A stretch of DNA of 64,000 nucleotides from Oscarella lobularis (GCF_947507565.1 NC_089180.1:3100001-3164000), one strand, 5' to 3'; numbered from the stretch's first letter, positions 25,433 to 36,240 are shown. Numbers and translations are program-made. The notes: generated by a model from the letters alone, not told the origin.

Positions 25433-25930
25433 ATGACGCATAGGCATAGCACTTTATTTCTGGCATTCAAACGGTTCGAGTCGTTCGAGAGCGTTCGTAC
25501 CCCGAACGCTAACAATCGAGGGACATGTGAGCGGCGAGCTGGAGATCCGACAGCGGGAATGCAGCCTCGAGGACAGAGATCGCGGAATTGGACTACGCCG
25601 CGCGTCGGAGCGATTACGACGGCACAGGATCAAAGCGTCCCTGTGCTCGAGCAAAGGATGAAACGGATCGAAGCGATGCTGGGTCAGATGTGCGGATCGG
25701 CGATGGGCGATTCGCGCGAAAACGAAGCGGAGGCGCGACGACGACGTGAGAATCGAATGTGCTACAATTGCGGAAAGGACGGTCACCTGGCGAGGGATTG
25801 CGACGAAAGAACGACGAGAAAGTGCTTTCACCATAGATGGAAGAAAGGAGGGATAGAGGGGTTGCACGGTGACGTCACAGCGCACGTGATCATCGACCGT
25901 GGTGGGCACTACAAGGTGGGACAGCTGTTC
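25433..25930 (+). pseudogene. Gag fragment with one CCHC zinc knuckle
   Basis: An open frame carries a coiled region (VLEQRMKRIEAMLGQM) and a knuckle CYNCGKDGHLARDC at 25760-25801 after an Arg/Glu-rich stretch. This is the nucleocapsid end of a gypsy-type gag. No protease or RT follows before the THAP gene, so it is a truncated insertion. A GLHGDVT-like segment (25861-25880) has a counterpart near 53328. Confidence 0.65.
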
Positions 25931-25983
25931 CGCATTGGGTTATTTAGGGTTTTTTCACCGATTTACCGTCGTTGTACGTAGAT

Positions 25984-27120
25984 ATGGTTCAAACGTGCTG
26001 CGTAATCGGATGCGCGAATCGATCGGAAAGCGGCAGTGGAATTCGCTTTTTCCGTATCCCTTCTTCCACGAATTCTGTGCGTCGTTCCTGCCAGACAACA
26101 GACGATTTACGCGTTCGACGACGCGAAAAATGGATAGCGGCAATCAGGAGGAAAGACTGGGCTCCCTCTGCCGATTCAAGAGTTTGCTCGCCTCACTTCA
26201 TTAGCGGTACGAGAATGGTTTTTTACCTAAAATTTAATTAATCGCCGCGTCTTGCTACAGGCTCACCTTCACCGCTACAGGATGCAACAAACCCTGATTG
26301 GGTTCCCAGCGTGCGGATGGGGTACTCATTTTCAGCTGTGTCGACGAAGACGTCAATTGGCAGATACGAACGTCACGAAAGAAGGAGGGGGCTATTGTCT
26401 GCTGCTGAGAGTGAGGAATCCGTTGCTTGCACAATCGATATGACTGTGGACGAAAGCCTTATCGACGAAGCGAATGATGATACTTGCATGGCCTCTTCTT
26501 GTCAAACAGACATGTCTTTCACTGCCATCAAGGGGCTGGAAAGCGAGTTGCAGCGAATGACCGACGAACGAGACGGTTTGAGGGAGGCAATTGGTCAAAT
26601 TTCTATCTCGTTCGACTTCTTGAAGAATAACAATTCTAAATTGAAGTTCTACACAGGTATTCAAATTTCATTACTGTTACATTACTGACTCAGTGTGTAC
26701 TCACTCGTAGGTATTCATGAATGGCCTGTTTTTTACTCGTTGTTCCAGCTGGTTGAAGATGCCCTTCCTGAAGGGAACAAACTAACAAAGAAGGACATTT
26801 TCGTCATGTTCTTCTTAAAGATCCGTCTGAATCTAACGGACGAAGACATAGGCGATCGGTATGGCGTACATAAAAGTACGGTATCTCGGCATTTTCACCA
26901 AGTTCTGGATGTGATGCACATCAAATGTGCTCACCTGATTTGCTGGCCCGACAGAGAGACGCTTCGTCTGACAATGCCCACGTCCTTCCGCAAATTCTTC
27001 AAGTCCTGCTGTGTAATAGTCGATTGCACCGAGATATTCATAGAACGACCGTCCGACCTGCTTGCGAGAGCCCAAGTCTGGAGCAATTACAAACATCATT
27101 CGACAATCAAATTTCTGATT
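25984..27120 (+). pseudogene. THAP-domain transposase (DDE_Tnp_4 type), truncated
   Basis: Exon 25984-26206 encodes a THAP C2CH zinc finger (CCVIGCANRS, FFRIP, RREKWIAAIRRKDWAP, RVCSPHF). Exon 26261-26656 carries ATNPDWVPSVRMGYSF, a CxTD-type acidic linker and a coiled coil (ELQRMTDERDGLREAI). After a 54-base intron, exon 26711 onward has GIHEWPVFYSLFQL, the helix-turn-helix DIGDRYGVHKSTVSRHF and the first catalytic block CCVIVDCTEIFIERPS with SNYKHHSTIKFLIG. THAP plus HTH plus this DDE type is the layout of the ISL2EU-like (IS4EU) transposases. It stops at 27120, where a TAGCCTCG element begins, so the second and third catalytic residues are missing. The remaining frame is clean. Confidence 0.85.
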
Positions 27121-27130
27121 GGCACTCTCT

Positions 27131-27815
27131 AGTAGCCTCGCAAGCCAGACCCTTACGAGCAGGAGGCTGTTCTAGCCTCGATACTCCAGACCCTCGCGCG
27201 TTAAGGGGGGTGTGGTTGGCGAGAGGGTCTGGACGCACTCTGTAGAAAGCCGTGTGCAGATCACGTGGTTTTTCGAACCGAGTGAGCCAATCACAGGTCT
27301 CGATACGAATTAGGACACACGTACACTGATTGGACGCGGACCTAACTTCGTTAACAAATGTACTATTGTACCTTCCCCTAATGGGCACTCCTACTCGATA
27401 AAACGGTCGGAAGTTCTAAACGAAGGAAATCTCTTCGCGCGTGTACGGACATCGCTGCGCGAACGTCGGATGAAGGCCCGCAAGAGGTCTGCCCGAGCTT
27501 TTTCCCAATCGCTGACGTTCTCTCGGGTTCTTTGATAGCCAACGACTTTACGCGAAGATCTGAAGGAGAAGGCACGCCGGAAAAGCAGCGAACCTTCGAT
27601 TACATAGGAACCCGTTGTAGCGTACGCCATAACTAAGTTAGGTCCGCGTCCAATCAGTGTACGTATGTCCTATTTCGTATCGAGACCTGTGATTGGCTCA
27701 CTCGGTTCGAAAAACCACGTGATCTGCACACGGCTTTCTGCAGAGTGCGTCCAGACCCTCTTGCCAACCACACCCCCTTAACGCGCGAGCGCCCGAGCCG
27801 GGGTACCGGCGGGGG
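27131..27815. mobile_element. Long inverted-repeat foldback element
   Basis: A TAGCCTCGCAAGCCAGACC end at 27134 is followed by a nested TAGCCTCGATACTCCAGACC end at 27173. The arm (27173-27365) recurs inverted at about 27635-27800, including CAGACCCTC hairpins, CAGATCACGTGGTTTTTCGA and ACACTGATTGGACGCGG. The centre carries an 80-codon minus-strand frame (27391-27630, MAYATTGSYVIEGSLLFRR). The same element is at 58486-59099 with its centre reversed. The right end here is eroded. Confidence 0.8.
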
Positions 27816-27900
27816 CACGGCTGTACAATTGATTTCAAGTTGGTTGTCGAATGCGATGTGGCAGGAAGTCAGCAGTTCCCGTATGTGTCGTTAGATTTGA

Positions 27901-28850
27901 ATGATGCCTCGCCCATTCTCTCTCGATCTTCGTCTCCGCGTCATTTGGCTTGCGTTACTTCAAAACCACACGTCGAAATCGATAAGCCGTTTGCTTTACA
28001 TGAGTACACGTACTGTGGAGCGGTATTTACGCCGTTATTTTGCGAACGGAAGCATTGAGCCGGAGAAAGCACGGCACGGTCCCTCTCAACTACTTACGAG
28101 CTACGAGCAGTTTCTTCTTGTGAAAGCAGTAGTGCGACGACCAAGCGCGTACCTATCGGAGCTGGCCGAGAACGTGACGGGGCGTGTTGTTTCGGTTCCA
28201 ACCCTTTGTCGGGTGCTAAAGAGACTGAATTTTTCGCGAAAAATCATTCGACATATTCCAACCCAGAGAAGTGAAGAAGCCAGGCAGCGTTACATTGCAT
28301 CTACAGTGCACTGCCCAAATTACTCGCCCGACATGTTCGTTTTTCTTGACGAGTCTGGGTTCGATAGACGCAACGTCATCCGTCGATATGGGGAAAGCGT
28401 CCTATTGATCAAACGTTTTTTGCAAGAGGAAAACGAATTAATGTCATTTCAGCAATATCTTCAAATGGAGTCCTAGATGCCTGCCTTTATGAGAAAAATG
28501 TCAACGGACCCTGCTTTCTAGATTTTTTGCGTAAGTATATTCTGCCTCAGTTGTTGCCATTCGACGGCTGCAATCCTCAAAGCATTGTTGTTATGGACAA
28601 CGCGGCTATCCACCATGTTCGTGGAGTTGCAGACCTTCTCCGTGGAGTGGGGGTTCTTGTCAAATTTCTTCCCCCTTACAGCCCTGATCTAAATCCAATA
28701 GAAGAAGTTTTTTCAAAAGTTAAATACCACATAAAAGCTAATGTGGAAGGGCATGTGGAAGGCAATGCTGCTACCCGAGAAATGATTGTGAATGCGTTTG
28801 CTGCAGTTACACCAGGGGACTGCATTAGTTACATGGAACATTTAGTTTAA
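27901..28850 (+). pseudogene. Tc1-like DD34E transposase, one frameshift
   Basis: The N-terminal part from MPRPFSLDLRLRVIW has the paired-like helix-turn-helix DNA-binding region (HTSKSISRLLYMSTRTVERY) and a second HTH (YLSELAENVTG, VPTLCRVLKRLNFSRKI). Catalytic Asp 1 is in VFLDESGFD (28348-28350), Asp 2 in VVMDNAAIHH (28596-28598) and Glu in LNPIEEVFS (28701-28703), with exactly 34 residues between the last two. Near 28400 the frame shifts by one base: downstream RINVISAISSNGVLDACLY and YEKNVNGPCFLDFLRKYILP continue in the frame of the C-terminal half. Such enzymes cut and paste the element at TA. It is probably inactive unless the shift is a consensus error. Confidence 0.88.
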
Positions 28851-29012
28851 TGCATACGATTTCTGTTTCATTTACTTATTCCAGAATCAACCTCATTAGT
28901 AAACCTCTAACCCTAACCCTAGAATCATTCTGTTTTATGTGTAACGCATGCCAAAAGCATAAGAGATTAAAATCAGTCATAAAGTTCATAAAGTTCTGAA
29001 AATGAACGTAAC

Positions 29013-29963
29013 TCACGTCAACCTTTCTAACTCCTTCAGAATCTGCTGCTTTTGCTGAGCTAATTCAGTAGCTGTGAGCGCTCCCATCTCAAAAAGACTA
29101 TGTACTTCTCGTAATTGCTGCAGATAGGTACCTCGCAAACCAGCCTTCTTTGTTGGGGTAACACCAGCAGGTTCTTTTGGGCTTCTCTGGATAGCGTTTT
29201 GCACAACGTTTGAAGAAGGATTTCCTTGAGTGCTAGTGATGGCAGAAGAGATCAGATGGGTCACCGCGCCTTCCAAAGAAAACTTCTTTGAGGAGCGATG
29301 GCCATTATTGCCTGTAAACAAGGGGACGTTTGGAGGAACGTCCATGTCGTCGTGTGTTCCCACATCAAGCATCTCGGCCCAAAGGCGATACTGGAGAGAA
29401 GTGTACTGTTGCCCGTGGATCTTTCTCAAGTCAGATATGGTAGTGTCAATAGCGGCTTCCTTGTTCCCACCGTCTGATTCAACAACACGACGACGTTTCG
29501 AGCTGCTCTGTTTAGGCTGCAACATTTCGTCATGACGGTCTTCTTCGTCGTCACTGAAATGGCTCTTTTTCCTAGCGCAGTCGCACCAAAGTATCGTGTC
29601 GCTTCCTTTTCTAATCCGTTGGACAAGCTGATCGACGTCTTTGTCGCTACGAAGCCACATTTTTGTCGATCCATCGAAGTATCCTATGTCTCTGACTTTT
29701 CCGCCGATTAGCTCGCTCTCAAACTCATCTTCAACAGCTCTCCTGAGATCTTTGGCGGATATGATGCAGTCGGGTTTGAGGCTATGAAACGGAAACGTTT
29801 TTCCTTTACGCCTAGCGTCGCTATCAAATATTCGGAGCTTCAGCTCGAACGATTTCGGTTCCGGAACGAGATGAGGGACTCGCACAAACGTTTGCGTTCC
29901 TCTTGGCGTCGCCGCGTTCGTCGCTGCTGCTGGGAGTAACACGAACTGCTGCTTCGACGTCAT
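29013..29963 (-). CDS. 316-residue accessory protein inside the Tc1-type transposon
   Basis: An uninterrupted frame from ATG at 29963, about 95 bases inside the right terminal repeat. Residues 38-130 form a compact region with alternating hydrophobics and the block MWLRSDKDVDQLVQRIRKG (102-120), then CDCARKK. An acidic stretch and a basic cluster KRRRVV (156-161), a possible nuclear signal, follow. Residues 181-218 hold QYTSLQYRLWAEML..DVPPNVPLF. The C-terminus (278-314, YLQQLREVHSLFEMGALT..) reads like a SHOCT-type helical hairpin, a short domain often found on the ends of unrelated proteins. No catalytic motif is visible. Related sequences occur as hypothetical proteins in cnidarians and sponges, from memory and unverified. 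Open frame and position within the TIRs suggest an element-encoded cofactor or a captured host gene. Confidence 0.75.
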   Translation of the reverse strand: MTSKQQFVLLPAAATNAATPRGTQTFVRVPHLVPEPKSFELKLRIFDSDARRKGKTFPFHSLKPDCIISAKDLRRAVEDEFESELIGGKVRDIGYFDGSTKMWLRSDKDVDQLVQRIRKGSDTILWCDCARKKSHFSDDEEDRHDEMLQPKQSSSKRRRVVESDGGNKEAAIDTTISDLRKIHGQQYTSLQYRLWAEMLDVGTHDDMDVPPNVPLFTGNNGHRSSKKFSLEGAVTHLISSAITSTQGNPSSNVVQNAIQRSPKEPAGVTPTKKAGLRGTYLQQLREVHSLFEMGALTATELAQQKQQILKELERLT

Positions 29964-30059
29964 TAATGCGCGTACTGTAGTCTACGTATACGGGACTGAC
30001 GAAGAAGCCATTCACTTCCGGCCTTATCGCATGCGACAACCAACTTGAAATCAACTGTA

Positions 30060-30684
30060 TCAGTCACGTTGTGGCATATTAAATTGTACGCATGCGTGCT
30101 ATTTCTTAGCCCGTAATGGCTATTAGTGCGATGAAGCCAGCGGTTTCCGCTCTTTTTCTCATTGTCCCAACATAGGTTTATGTTTGGAACAGGTGAGAAT
30201 GGATCAATTTACGTGTTCGAAGGGGTTAAAACTGGGTACCTGCCGGTAGGCGTCGTATCGCGTCGATCTAGAGAGTTAGCCTCGCAAGCCAGACTTGACT
30301 AAAACGTTCCCAATGAATTTATTTAGCCTTACGTTTCTAACCTTACCAGTTATTCTCCAACCTTCCAAGGTTTCTTTGCTGAGAATTGATGAATGGAGAT
30401 CAGCCTTTGACACACAATTTTTTCTGACGTCTTGCTCCCACTCAGAAATAGTCATTTTCAAGCCACTAAGGTTCTGCCTATTTTAGAATGCACCAGTACT
30501 TGTTATACAGGGGCTTCGCGTTAATTTTTCGCTTGGCCCGGCTGCTAGAGAAAAGTTTGGCGCCCGCTTAGTGGTCGCCAAAATTTTTTTGGACCACGCT
30601 CACTTCTGCAATTTGGTTTTATCGACATAGAAACTTATCAACATCAACATCAACATAGAACCTTATCAATATCAACATAGAACT
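30060..30684. other. Intergenic, with one TAGCCTCG end
   Basis: It contains a lone TAGCCTCGCAAGCCAGACTT end at 30279-30298 with no matching right end found, and short CAACATCAACATC-type repeats at 30633-30680. The 30276-30461 minus frame is not recognised. Confidence 0.4.
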
Positions 30685-31098
30685 TTAAACAAATCGACCA
30701 AACTGTCGCAGTCGGACTTCTCTCTGACCAACAAATTCATTGTCGACGGCGCCGAGGTCGATCGAATCCGCTTTCTCCTTATTGATACTTAAAATCATAA
30801 TATGATTGAGGCAACTTTGCGACATCGTGCTCCTAAGGTAAGTTTTGAGCCTTCTCATTTCCGAAAAACTCCGCTCGCTTGCAGCATTTGTCGCCGGCAT
30901 AATTAGTATAAGCCGGAGAAGACGGCATATTTCGCTAAAGAATGATCGCTGCGCAAGCGTCATCTCTCGTACGCCTTTTATGCACTCCTTCAGACTGATA
31001 GAATGTCCTTCGGCAAAATATAGACTGAGACTTTCTAATTGCGCGGAAAGCGACGTCCAATCGAAGTCATCGCCGTAGAATTCACGGATAGCATCCAA
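30685..31098 (-). pseudogene. hAT transposase C-terminal fragment
   Basis: The frame carries the hAT dimerisation block: LILIMPATNAASERSFSEMR, then RLKTYLRSTMSQSCLNHIMIL, preceded by a helical segment (LSAQLESLSLYFAEG). hAT enzymes move elements with 8-bp target duplications. The catalytic RNase H-like region and BED finger are missing, so this is a relic. Its right neighbour is an unrelated orphan exon. Confidence 0.85.
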
Positions 31099-31157
31099 CT
31101 AATTTTTATTTTTTGTGTCCGTTTTCTGCAAAAAAAGTGCCGATTCTTTCGTTAATC

Positions 31158-31341
31158 CTTAATTAATAATACTTACTGCTATCGATACCAACAAGCTAAC
31201 AACGTGTAGGCCGTTGCGTTTCGAATAAAGAAGTAGAGTAGTTACGTAGGGATTGACGCCGGGAAACGGCGAATAGTACTTAGCCATATCGTGAAAGATT
31301 ACTCGATCAGCATGCATGCGATCGACTAATCCTTCGACCAA
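31158..31341 (-). CDS. Orphan internal exon of unrecognised gene
   Basis: An open segment (DLVEGLVDRMHADRVIFHDM, AKYYSPFPGVNPYVTTLLLY, SKRNGLHVVSLLVSIA) is bounded by a TTTCTTTAAG acceptor and a GTAAGTATT donor. Upstream on the same strand, ..FPRLIQN with a GTAAGATGC donor near 31399 could be the preceding exon. Codon order looks protein-like, but I do not recognise the family. Both sides run into transposon sequence, so it is probably a gene scrap. Confidence 0.35.
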
Positions 31342-31399
31342 ATCTTAAAGAAAGAATATCACTATTGTTTCGCGTTAGCGAAAAGATAGTGCATCTTAC

Positions 31400-32394
31400 C
31401 CATTCTGAATTAGGCGTGGAAATCCGCGAAAGGGTCACGTGGGTGCACTGTACTGTAGATCCTCGGTTATCCGACCTTCAGTTATCCCTCCCCTCGTTTA
31501 TGTGATCCGAACATAGATAAAGGAAAGAGGAATGGGAAACTCCCCGTTGCACGTGACCTATACGTGGCTCTATGATTGTCGCCGGAATCCCGGATATTTC
31601 TTCTTGCACGAAAAATACTTACATACACTATTTTTGCCGCCATTGGCGGATGATTGCTGCGGTCGACGCGAAACCGCCGCGCATTCGCATTCGGCTTCGT
31701 CGCGTTACTGTAGCGCGATGAAACAACATAATGATTACGTAGCTAGCCCTTTACTTGATTTCTACTTGAATCTGAAAAGCTGTCTTGCGTGACTTTAAGG
31801 TCTATTTGGGCATGCTTACGTTTATTTGAATATTTCACCCGAGAGAATAAGCTAATGTCCCGTGCCATTCGTAGAGACCATGTCAACTGCCTAACGCACA
31901 CTAAAACGTGACCGATTTGGCTTTTCTCGCCGTTTCTGCCTACATTTTGGGGCGCTTTGTCTTTAGGACGATTCATCGAGAGCCTAACAATTCTCTAAAA
32001 CTCCGTTTTCAACCTAAACAGCCGAATTTTGTATCGTATGATTTAAGAATTCGAAAACAAAAATAGAGAATAAGAAGTCGATTTTTGAGAGGACGTTTGG
32101 TTATTAGCGCGCAGTAGTGCACAACCCCCTGTGACGGTACAACTGGCGTGCCCTACAAAATGCCACGTGCGTAGAACCTTCTAGAAGCGGAGGTATACTA
32201 ACTACGTCCTTACGGACTTACACATTACACCTTTGAAAAACATCTTTCTAAATGAAAATACAGCGCTGTACGCCAAGCTTTCACGCGTATCGGAGATGGC
32301 GACGGACCAGACCTTTCCGCACACTGCTTGCAGCCTCAAGGCCCTTCAGCCGAGGTAAGAAAACCTTAGTGCCTGTCGCGCATGCCGCACTCGT
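31400..32394. other. No gene recognised
   Basis: Open frames at 31532-31792 and 31743-31976 have no family resemblance. No long repeat was identified here. Confidence 0.4.
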
Positions 32395-34103
32395 CTACGC
32401 ACACAACAAACTATTCACACCTCGCCTGATTGCTCTCCCAAAATAAACTGCCATAACGGGCAACAGGCAAGTTAACGGGGTTACCGCAAACATGCGCGAA
32501 TCTACCAAACCCCCGACCACACGACAATCGTCCCGCCCAACACAGCGCTTTCCCCGGCTTGAAACGCAACCCAACACAAAAAAAACAAAAGAAACACAAA
32601 TGCGGCATCGTCGCTTTCCACCGCTGACGCTCACTGCGCGAGCCGCTGTCGGAAGCTTGCAGGTGCTCGCCTTATGGCCGTCACCACCGCACTTGGCGCA
32701 CGTCTGAAGGAACACGCAGTCCGCTCCGTAGGTGCAGCTTTCCTTGCCAAAGTTGAAAAAGCTGCAGACCTTCGAGGAAGCTCCTTTCTTTGCCTTTGGC
32801 GGCTTTGCTTTGGGCGCGCGGTAGACCCCGTCGACCGCCGGGGCTAGAGCGCACTCCTCCGTGGCGTGGTCCGCCTCCAGACAGTAATCGCACACCACCG
32901 GCGTCTCCGCGTGCTTGTTTGACCAGAATGTGCTATTGAAAATCCCGCGCTGTAGCGACATCCACGCGTCCGAATAGTACGCTCCAGCTTGCATTCGAAA
33001 CTGGTGGTCATACCGGTGCTCCCGGTCCGCGCTTCTCGCACAAGTACCCGTAGGTACGCCATCAGCAGTGTCGAGCGATCCGGGTGCTCCGACAGCACCA
33101 CCGCGGAATATGCCGTGAACCCACGAGAGAAGCGATGTCAACCGCCGTATTGGCGACCACGCCGTGTGCCAGCCCGCCGACCTATCTCTCTCGCCGTCTC
33201 GGCACATCAACTCCACATTATCAGAAAGCAATTCCGAAAAAACAATAAAGTCGCCCGCCAGGATCTTGTCCACCGCCTTCCCCGGCACAGGCGTGAGACC
33301 ATAAAGAACGATGGAAAGCGAGCCTTCTTTGCCGGCGGGGCAAGATTCATCCAAGCCGAAGGAGTATTCCACGCCGGAAATTCCTATGGTGTCGCCGTCA
33401 AACCGCCTCCCGCGGCCACGTGACCCGCTGCTGGCCCGCCTCCTAGCGCCACGTGACCTGCAGACGACACTGGCAGGGCCGACGAAGCCATCTGGGAAAC
33501 ACCCGAAGCCAGCTGTACTCTCGGTGGCGGTGGCTGAACCGAGGCTGTGGGGATTGACGCACCGCTAAACATCGAAGCGGAGCGCATCGAGTTCCCACCT
33601 TGAGAACGCAAACCAACTCCGGCCGCTACTTCGCCGCCCAGTGGAAGATGTTGTTGGCCTCTCCCCAACACCAGGCGGGCGGGAGCCTGTCGCCGCGTGA
33701 GCCCGATCGAGGGCCGACTAGAGGGTAGGCCGCCCTGCTTAGATCTCTTCAAAAGATGCAGAAGGTGACGACTCACCTCGATGCGCTCCAAGCAATCCCT
33801 CGACGAATCAAATTGAACAAAATTGAACAGCAAGTCTCGTCCCAGATCGTCGACATCAGAGCCATGGTTTTGGTCCTTTCCGATCTCGAGCTCACTTCCA
33901 CCAATTCTGTTGCTGTACGCAAAGCTGGAATCGCTGATGAAACGGCAGCCGTCGTGGTGACTCTTTGGGGAAAAGCCGCCAAAAATTCTTGCATCGGCAA
34001 CAGTTACGACTTTCAACTTGCGGTGAAGTTTGAAGCCTGAGAATACAGCCCCTACACTCCCAAAACTGGAAGTCACGATTCCCTTGAAAACGTCGTTTTT
34101 CAT
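32395..34103 (-). pseudogene. DIRS-type retrotransposon gag, frameshifted
   Basis: The downstream frame (33372 to 32395) reads GKAVDKILAGDFIVFSELL, LMCRDGE, LTSLLSWVHGIF. A frame change then occurs: a second frame has LSEHPDRSTLLMAYLRVLV. It returns to YDHQFRMQAGA, GIFNSTFWSNKHAETPVVC and DYCLEADHATEEC. The zinc region follows (CSFFNFGKESCTYGADCVFL, CAKCGGDGHKASTC), a CCCH plus CCHC arrangement that DIRS gag proteins share with the copy at 61100-61230. The upstream frame (34103 to 33384) is Gly/Ala/Pro-rich and may be its N-terminus. No RT follows on this strand, so it is a truncated copy. Confidence 0.75.
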
Positions 34104-34199
34104 GAATTTTCGCTGCCCGGCCGAAAACTAACAAACAATCGCGCCCACGTTATCGGAGTGTCCAATTTTTCCTCCTACTACCTCTGCCAAAGTCGGCCA

Positions 34200-35160
34200 C
34201 AAGCTGCACATAGACCAAAATGAGAAACTCGTACTGTACGGCGTAACGCATTACGCCGGGATTGACGGGTATAGCGGTATGGTCGTGACGTTTCATACCA
34301 TGCCCAAGAAGAATCCAATAACAATACGTATATGAAGAATGTTTTTGAGTAAGCCAGATAAAACCATTAATAAGCTTTGGATTAGACCACTGTTGTGGAA
34401 GTACGGCATATGGGATACAGTTCGCGTCGACTGCGGACGTGAGCATAATCTTCCTTTTTGTGTGCAAGATTTAATCCAGACCAGTCGTGCAGACGTCACG
34501 CGTTTCCCCTTTTCTCCAGACAAGTTCAACTGCAGTAAATAATCCTACTCACTCGCTATATAATTGTTTGTCGTACTACCGACGTATGACAGAATCACAC
34601 CATTGAAAGGCTGTGGGTCAAAATTAACGGTCGCGTCAATTACCCGATCAAACAGGCGTTGAATGAAATGTCGGACGCTGACGTGATTGACGCTCAACTA
34701 CCCGACGAACTATTTGCTGTGTCGTACGTTACCCGAAGAATCGCAGCTATTGGATCTAAAATTGTCGTTCAATCTTGAAACAACCATGCCATTCCAGGTT
34801 TAAATGAATTTCCCCCTTGACATACTATTCCTAACTTTATAAAAACGACAGGAAAAGGCGTTCCGCGGTTGCTTATGGAGGGAAACTTCAGAGTGGGCAA
34901 GCCGGAAACAACAGATATCCCAACAGTTGACGAAGCGGTAGATTTGTACAAAGCCCGTGGGTGACGTCTAACTCGACCAACAGTATGTGGCATTGATCCA
35001 TTACAGAGAGACCCGCATAAGCAAGAAGAAAGGGAAAGGGTTAATTAATCGAAGATTTCCAGACATAAAAGACGTATTTGGCAAACTTGTAAACCGGGAT
35101 AGGCAACAGTTTAAAGACCCTGTTCAATTTTATATGACGCTTGGATCTATTCTGTAACTA
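34200..35160 (+). pseudogene. Second DDE integrase-type gene, decayed
   Basis: Blocks in several frames: KLVLYGVTHYAGIDGYSGMV, VTFHTMPKKNPITI, LWKYGIWDTVRVDCGREHN, LPFCVQDLIQT, HTIERLWVKINGRVNYPIK, VSYVTRRIAAIGSKIVVQS, GVPRLLMEGNFRVGKPETTD and PTVDEAVDLYKARG. The GIDG, VDCGREH and IERLW blocks are the DDE positions. It belongs to a different subfamily from the gene at 24640 but the same general class of stand-alone integrase-core proteins. At least four stops or shifts interrupt it. Confidence 0.7.
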
Positions 35161-35577
35161 CTAGTAAAATGCCATTTTCAAAAATCAGCAAACGCCCATA
35201 ACGCGCAGAAATAAACTATAATGACCCGTGCACCTTTTGAAGAAACCAATTTTCAACCCCAAACAAATTAATATATTCGTTTTGTGAAAAACAGACATCT
35301 ACATACAACACAACAAATCATATCATCTACGTAATTCCCAACTATTCCTAAAGTACACATTAACGTAATTTTAAAATTAATGATTTACGATTTACAATTT
35401 TACAACATACATTTTCGCAATGTCACATTTTTAAAAAATTGCAATTTACAACATTGCACATTTACAAATTTGAATTTTACATTTTCACAATTTTATAACA
35501 CAGAATAACAATTTTACAATTGCACATTTACATAATTGCAATGCAAATATACTTACATACATTAAATATACATTATT
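35161..35577. repeat. AT-rich degenerate repeat
   Basis: Loose repetition of ACAATTTTAC, TTTACAACATT and CACATTTACA motifs across 35340-35560. No coding potential. Confidence 0.6.
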
Positions 35578-35744
35578 TTGTTAGTGGCCGAATGGAACAC
35601 GGACCATTGGCGACATGTTCCATTTGCGTCTTTAAACTACCCTGCTGCCCATCTGAAAAGCAATTGTGCCAATACAGCATCGACTCCTTTTAGCCGTAGC
35701 CTTACTCTCAGCACTTGTCTCAGGAACTGTCTGGCAATTTATTA

Positions 35745-36240
35745 TGATGTATCTGACGGCCTTCGCCCTCGTTTCTATTAGTAAGTGACGGCTTTCCTTC
35801 CCTTTTCTATTAGTAAATGGGGGCCTTCGCTCTCGTATCTATTATGTTCTGACGGCTTTCGCTCTCATTTCTATTAGCATCTGACGGCGTTCCCTCCCCT
35901 TTCTGTTAGTATCTGACGGTATTCGCTCCCCTTTCTATAAGTATACGACGGCCTTAACTCCCCTTTCTTTAGTATCTGACGGCCTTCGTTCCCCTTTCTA
36001 TTAGTTCCTGACGGCCTTCGCTATCGTTTCTTTTAGTATCTGACGGTCTTCGCTCTTCTTTCTATTACTATATGACGGACTTAGCTCCCCTTTCTATTAT
36101 TATCTGACGGCCTTCACTCTCATTTTTATTAGTATCAGACGGCGTTCCCACCCTTTTCTATTAGTATGTGACGGCCTTAGGTCCTTTCTCTACTATCATC
36201 TGACGGCCTTTGCCCTCGTTTCTATTAGTATCTGACGGAA
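35745..36240. repeat. 32-33-bp minisatellite, about 15 units
   Basis: The unit is TATCTGACGGCCTTCGCTC followed by CCCTTTCTATTAG, diverged between copies. The GACGGC core and the CTATTAG join are the most constant parts. Confidence 0.92.

Larger units (their letters stand above)
27826..30057. mobile_element. Tc1/mariner-type transposon carrying two convergent genes
   Basis: Terminal inverted repeats of about 45 bp (left CAATTGATTTCAAGTTGG, right end inverted CAGTTGATTTCAAGTTGG, then TTGTCG(A/C)ATGCGAT) are each flanked by TA (27824-27825 and 30058-30059), the canonical Tc1/mariner target. Total length is 2232 bp. Inside, a DD34E transposase lies on the plus strand and a 316-codon frame on the minus strand, ending tail to tail about 160 bases apart. 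It sits directly beside the foldback element. Confidence 0.88.

Noticed and set aside
31743-31976. Minus-strand frame as hAT N-terminus
   Set aside because: No BED finger or catalytic block is present, and it is not aligned with the hAT relic at 30685-31098.
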